From NCBI GenBank assembly GCA_914767715.1, contig OU612071.1:1738001-1798000 (forward strand): a stretch of DNA of 60,000 nt, written 5' to 3'. Positions 55,821 to 60,000 of the stretch are shown here, in pieces. The stretch is from Membranipora membranacea (lineage: Eukaryota; Bryozoa; Gymnolaemata; Cheilostomatida; Membraniporidae). Each line of letters starts with the position of its first letter. Within the stretch, counting starts at the first letter, position 1. The position numbers and the translations under genes were made by a program. The notes below the pieces were generated by a model, which did not search any database, was not told where the DNA came from, and saw only the letters and a list, made by a program, of their open reading frames with translations.

Positions 55821-56597
55821 AAAATATTGATCCAAATATGGTATGTAATAATAATGTAATAATGAATTGAGACAAAACTCAAACAGACTGTGATTATTGT
55901 CCATCAGAAGATTACAAAGACTATAACTTTTGTTAGGGTGTAATATACCAGGCACCTCAAGTGAGTCTTATCCTTTCAATAAAATTCCTGATTATCTATC
56001 TGTCCATCTAAGAATCAAATGACACAACAGATGCAAACTCAGGTTGGCGCTTTATATTCATGATGCTTTCTATGAAAATGGGTCAAATGAAAAAGTTTGA
56101 AATGTCTGCGCTTAGCGAGAGACGATCGCTTGTGAAACTATTACACAAACTGTAAAAGGAAACCTGTTAAATATTCTAGTCATTGGACTCATACAAAGTT
56201 TGTTTATTCTAGTTTGCCTGCTACAACAATGAGAGCCAATACAAGGATATTTCATCATCTCCGATGAAATACACAGAACAGATGCTCAATAAATTACAAC
56301 ATCCAACGCAATGGAATGTACTATCTCTGCAAAAATAATGTAGACTATAGGCTGGAAGAGGCGGAGACAAGAATAGGCATTACATTTATTGGCCATTAGC
56401 CATTCTTTCGCTAAATATCGGATAAAAATTCCCTTAATACTGTCATTATAACTGTACTAGAACAGACTATACTAGATAGTAGCACACCTGTGCATATAAC
56501 TGTAGGCAAACTGAATACAAATAAGTAGCAGATTGCTAAACTTGGTGCGACAGTTAAGTGCAGTAGTGATACTGAAATGTATGAAGGATAAACTCAC

Positions 56598-56667
56598 CAT
56601 CAATATTTCTGACCTCTAATCTCTGTTCTCTCAGTAGTCGCAAGAAATCATCAATGATCAGCCAGTT
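56598..56667 (-). CDS. 70-nt exon cassette (copy C)
   Basis: See 9076-9145; encodes NWLIIDDFLRLLREQRLEVR-like peptide with the same splice sites. Confidence 0.4.
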
Positions 56668-57258
56668 CTATAAATGCGACCGTGAACCTATCGATCCGAT
56701 CTTTGCTTACAGATTGTTTGCCTCTATATCAATCACTGGACTGTCATCTAAGCGTTACACACCTATAATGTTCTAAGGACTCATTGACATGTGATCCTGC
56801 CCTTTGACAAATTGATACACTAATGGGTTTTAGAACTGAAGAAATGAACTTATTAAATGAGACTAGACTAAAATCAGATAATGACGATGACTTTTGTTCA
56901 TTATATGTAATTTGCAAAGAACTAAAAGTGCTCCATAGAAATTGAAGTTTGCTGAAGGTTTTGTTTACTGCACGGGTATAATATATCAGGCTTTCTTCCT
57001 TTCAAACTCCCTATTATCTATTATCTGTCAATCTGACATTTTTGCTATTCAGGTTCAATGAAAGGTGAAAGGCAAATATGAACCTTCAATTATATAACAC
57101 TTGCCTTAGAGTAGTTCAATTGTGAAAAAAGCAAAATTATTATAATATGTGAACAGTAATCGGAAACCTTTTTAGTCACTTTGCAAGATACAAAAGTGTA
57201 TTTATCATTAAGAGATACACTGAACAGGTGCTCTAAAGCTTACAATATCTAGACCTGT

Positions 57259-57703
57259 GTAATACATGATGATTGAGTTTTGCGCTAACAGGAGAAATGA
57301 GAAAGGAAGTGAGATTTTATCTAGGTTAGTTTTGGAGTGCTTATTGGGAAAGTGCAGGGACTTGAAAGAGTTTATTGTCTGAAAATTTGGCCTTTGCTCT
57401 GAGGGCTAGTTTATAAGAGAGTTTTCTAAAAATGGCTAGGGAACGTTGCATGAGTAGACAACTATACAAATGAATAAATTGTCACTGCTAACACTTCCAA
57501 ATAAAACTTCTTAATGTAAACTAACATCGACTGATGACCTGTACTTTCATTGATCTAATTTTATGTCAACCTGTCTGGTAATCAATGTTCTTTGTCTCAA
57601 TTAACAAGGTAAATGATTCATTTCGAAAATATAATTACTCTCAGGCGACAAATCCCAGGTGCCAATTGTTTCTAGTTTGTCCGTTGTTAGAGATTTGGCA
57701 ATA
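57259..57703. other. No recognisable feature
   Basis: AT-rich stretch without an ORF of note. Confidence 0.5.
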
Positions 57704-57739
57704 CCATAGACCTACTAATAATAAATAGTAGGTCTATGG
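57704..57739. repeat. Perfect 14-bp inverted repeat with 8-nt loop
   Basis: CCATAGACCTACTA, loop ATAATAAA, TAGTAGGTCTATGG. It directly precedes the dispersed repeat shared with 15537-15642. Confidence 0.9.
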
Positions 57740-57740
57740 G

Positions 57741-57850
57741 CAATACACACTAGCCCTTGTACACTAACACAACATTAATCCCGTTGATATGTCCTGAAGT
57801 GAGAACCTTCCAACAAAAGTCTCACCTATTTTCCGATCCAGCTCAGCAAT
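57741..57850. repeat. Dispersed repeat shared with 15537-15642
   Basis: Shares 'aatacacactagcccttgta', 'gtgagaacc' and 'ccaacaaaagtc' with 15537-15642. It ends at 'agcaatat', about 100 bp before the end of the envelope-like ORF. Confidence 0.6.
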
Positions 57851-57955
57851 ATTTCTGACCTCACTCTTGATCTTTTGAACTATAAGCTTATAGCAGTCTT
57901 GACAAGTCTGCTTTCAGTCCTCGGTCCAGTCAGTGTGCTGATGAACTACCTGAAT

Positions 57956-60000
57956 TTAGTAGATGATGTTAGACTGCAGCTCCGGTTTGTTATCTTTTCC
58001 ATGATAATTTCCAAAGAAATAACGCTTCAAATTATCCCTAGGATTCCCTACAAATTGTCTTGCGCCAGTACACATTCTAATTAATGTCCAACAAAGCCTG
58101 AATGTAACTAGTAAACAGCAAAAGAAAATCCATATCTGCTTCCAATCAACAACATCCAATTCAGAAAAGAATGAAAATAAACCGTCTTTGACCACATAAT
58201 GAGAAAAGACTTGTGATTGCCCACCCTGATATTTGTCATTATTATTGTCTGTAATGCCTATTAAATTCCCAAGTATCTTATGTTGATATTGCATGGAACC
58301 TGTCAAGTCATTCAATGTAATTTTTTCTCTAAATAAATGCCAATCATACAATAGTAGTTTATGTATGACAGGTTGACCAATATCGTTTCCCTGATCAGAA
58401 AAATCAAGTGCTATCGTATTCAGCTTGTAAATGCCACTGGCCCTCCTGACAGTCCCATCAATATGTGGATAGAAGAATAAATCTCCATCAATTACCATTG
58501 GAATCTCCTGATTTGATGCGCAATCAATGAGGCTTGGAGTGTCAAGCAGAATGTTGTTATGAGGGTTTAACCACATATTCCTGTTGGTGACACCTAATGA
58601 AACAGCCATTGGAATCCGTTTCTTGCATTGTCCTGGTGAAGAAATCATCTCATAGTGGTCTACTGGCTGACAAGGATAGTTGGTTATGAAATCATGTAGT
58701 TTCTGTGCATAAATGTATGAATTATTCAACAGACGTCTCGCAGCCAGAATAGGATGTCCATCAAGTGATACAAGTAAAAGATCCGCCATCTTCATCATAT
58801 TTTGACAAGTTAGCCTAAATGTTGTGTGAAACATCTGGTTAAAATTCTGTGAAACATGTATTTCAATTGCTTGTAGTCTAGAATTAATTCAGTCGCTAAA
58901 ACAGTCCCCTCTATCTGTCGCTTCTCCCTTGTCTTAGTTAGGTCACCAACTTTAACTGCAACACCCTGGTCAGTTATGTCTACAAATTCGCCACAGTCCT
59001 CGTTTTGCTGAATACGCTTTGGGTTAGCAAAAGACAAGGCCAACTCCCCGTCATTTGAGAGCCAAGTCCTGTCCTATAGCTTTCCTTGATAGAATATATG
59101 CGGTAAGTAGAGACATTTTTCCTTTTCATTTCGTGTCCATAACAGTCCTGATTCATCAAACAAATTACAAAAACCTGAATGGTAGTCACAGTGAGCTGTG
59201 CTACCCACAGGACTCTGCATGTCCTCATCTTTACCATGTCGGATAAATACCACAGATTCATCGGGAAAAGCATTCTTTGATGAAAAGTCATAATCAGTGC
59301 AGCACTTAAACCCTGTGTGATACTCAAAATCAGTTGTAATTTGAGTTTGGCATATTCCACCTATTTCAGTCATGTCACCCAAAGGTGCCCTTTAAATTGT
59401 ACCATGTTTCTGCAAGTTTCCATTGTCACAAGTTCATTTGTGTGTGTAGTCTTCCTATTCCTATTCTCATCAAAACATCCTGCATGTGTTGTGATGTCAG
59501 TTCTGACTATTTTACAGTGATGTGCCTTGGATTTATAATGAATCAGATTTGGTTTGAACAAAGTCACATCCTGGTCTATTGATGCATGCAAAGCCATGTG
59601 GCCACCTTTGAGATCACAACCTGACAGTTTTGGCAGTCTGAATTTAGCAACCGGATGATCAGATTTGAATTTAGCAACCGGATTATCAGATTTGCATATC
59701 ATTAGTGTTGTTGCATCCATGTTACCGAAAAAACCTAACAGGGTCATACAAATAGCTAAGCTGACAAAACCCAGTCCAGATGTTTGTCCCGATTTGGAAA
59801 TTTTTTGTTCCAGTCCTTGTTTTCTTTGACACACCCTTTAGCGTGTGACTTGAAATTTCAGTGGTCACATTACTGTCGTCATGGTCCATGTCATCAATCA
59901 AATCAATAGCACATGTGTCAAATAAACAGTTGTCAAACTCATCATAATGCATATTGTCTGTATTTTCTGATGGTTGATTAATATCTTGATCTGGAGGCTC
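57956..60000 (-). pseudogene. Endogenous viral envelope-like glycoprotein gene, broken (5' end outside window)
   Basis: On the minus strand, Cys-rich ectodomain-like segments lie at 59952-59074. A basic KTREKR cleavage-type site is near 58920, a long ectodomain at 58834-58000, and a hydrophobic membrane segment (IWIFFCCLLVTF, about 58120-58080) near the C-terminus with a short cytoplasmic tail. This is the layout of a membrane fusion glycoprotein from a retroelement or an integrated virus; I cannot tell which class. The reading frame is broken by frame changes near 59800, 59380 and 58850 and by a TAG near 59075, so it is not functional as written. No gag-pol lies to its 3' side; the 5' side is outside the window. 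Confidence 0.5.

Larger units (their letters stand above)
54955..57258. repeat. Third, shortened copy of the duplication (copy C)
   Basis: 54955-55136 matches 48228-48405. It jumps to a fragment of the non-LTR endonuclease (55141-55820, equal to about 49270-49935), then to 52110-53597. Two deletions thus removed most of the element. It shares with copy B the retroelement insertion that copy A lacks, so it derives from B. Homology ends in 'tctagacctgtgt' at 57258, where B runs into the P-element relic. Confidence 0.88.

Overview
This is a piece of an intron-bearing eukaryotic genome, most likely an early-branching or invertebrate metazoan. A sponge- or cnidarian-like genome fits, but the sequence does not decide it. 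Evidence is AT-rich DNA, GT-AG introns with phase-consistent exons, animal-type domains (ankyrin, TPR, USP, FLYWCH), and many classes of metazoan mobile element. There are no operons or bacterial signals. All exon borders were read by eye and are models.

Host-like genes. (1) A minus-strand gene block at 17782-24657 encodes about 25 nearly identical 39-residue ankyrin repeats followed by a nucleotidyltransferase with a GSxGRGE...SD(I)E signature and TPR helices. The ankyrin exon can splice in phase onto the nucleotidyltransferase exons, giving a possible protein of about 2000 residues. (2) A plus-strand chain of short exons at 30032-39585 encodes first the C-terminal half of a ubiquitin-specific protease (USP), then a long disordered exon, a FLYWCH zinc finger, and a Mutator-like (MULE) DDE transposase core. 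Exon phases agree along almost the whole chain, which suggests one USP-FLYWCH-MULE gene or element. Two in-frame stops show decay.

Repeats and mobile DNA. Bases 1 to about 9545 form copy A of a large duplication and 40357 to about 53385 form copy B; 54955-57258 is a shortened third copy, C. Each of A and B starts with the 3' end of a second MULE transposase, followed by a non-autonomous LTR retrotransposon (TGGT target duplications, tRNA-Leu-like primer site, GAGTCGGCGTACTC minisatellite inside the LTR) and an inverted LTR. Copy B was later hit by a 139-bp MITE and a roughly 3.1-kb non-LTR retrotransposon; a piece of the latter is also in copy C, so B/C duplication came after that insertion. 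Other elements are a truncated RT (12140-13567) and two RT tails, two hAT-type MITEs with perfect 8-bp target duplications that carry a tRNA-like module, a third TIR element with a related module but TA-type ends, a P-element/THAP9-like relic, and a broken envelope-like glycoprotein gene running off the right edge.

Between these are long stretches with no recognisable gene, a roughly 950-bp AACTTGGCCC minisatellite, and small 70-nt exon cassettes on the minus strand that recur in all three duplication copies with intact splice sites.
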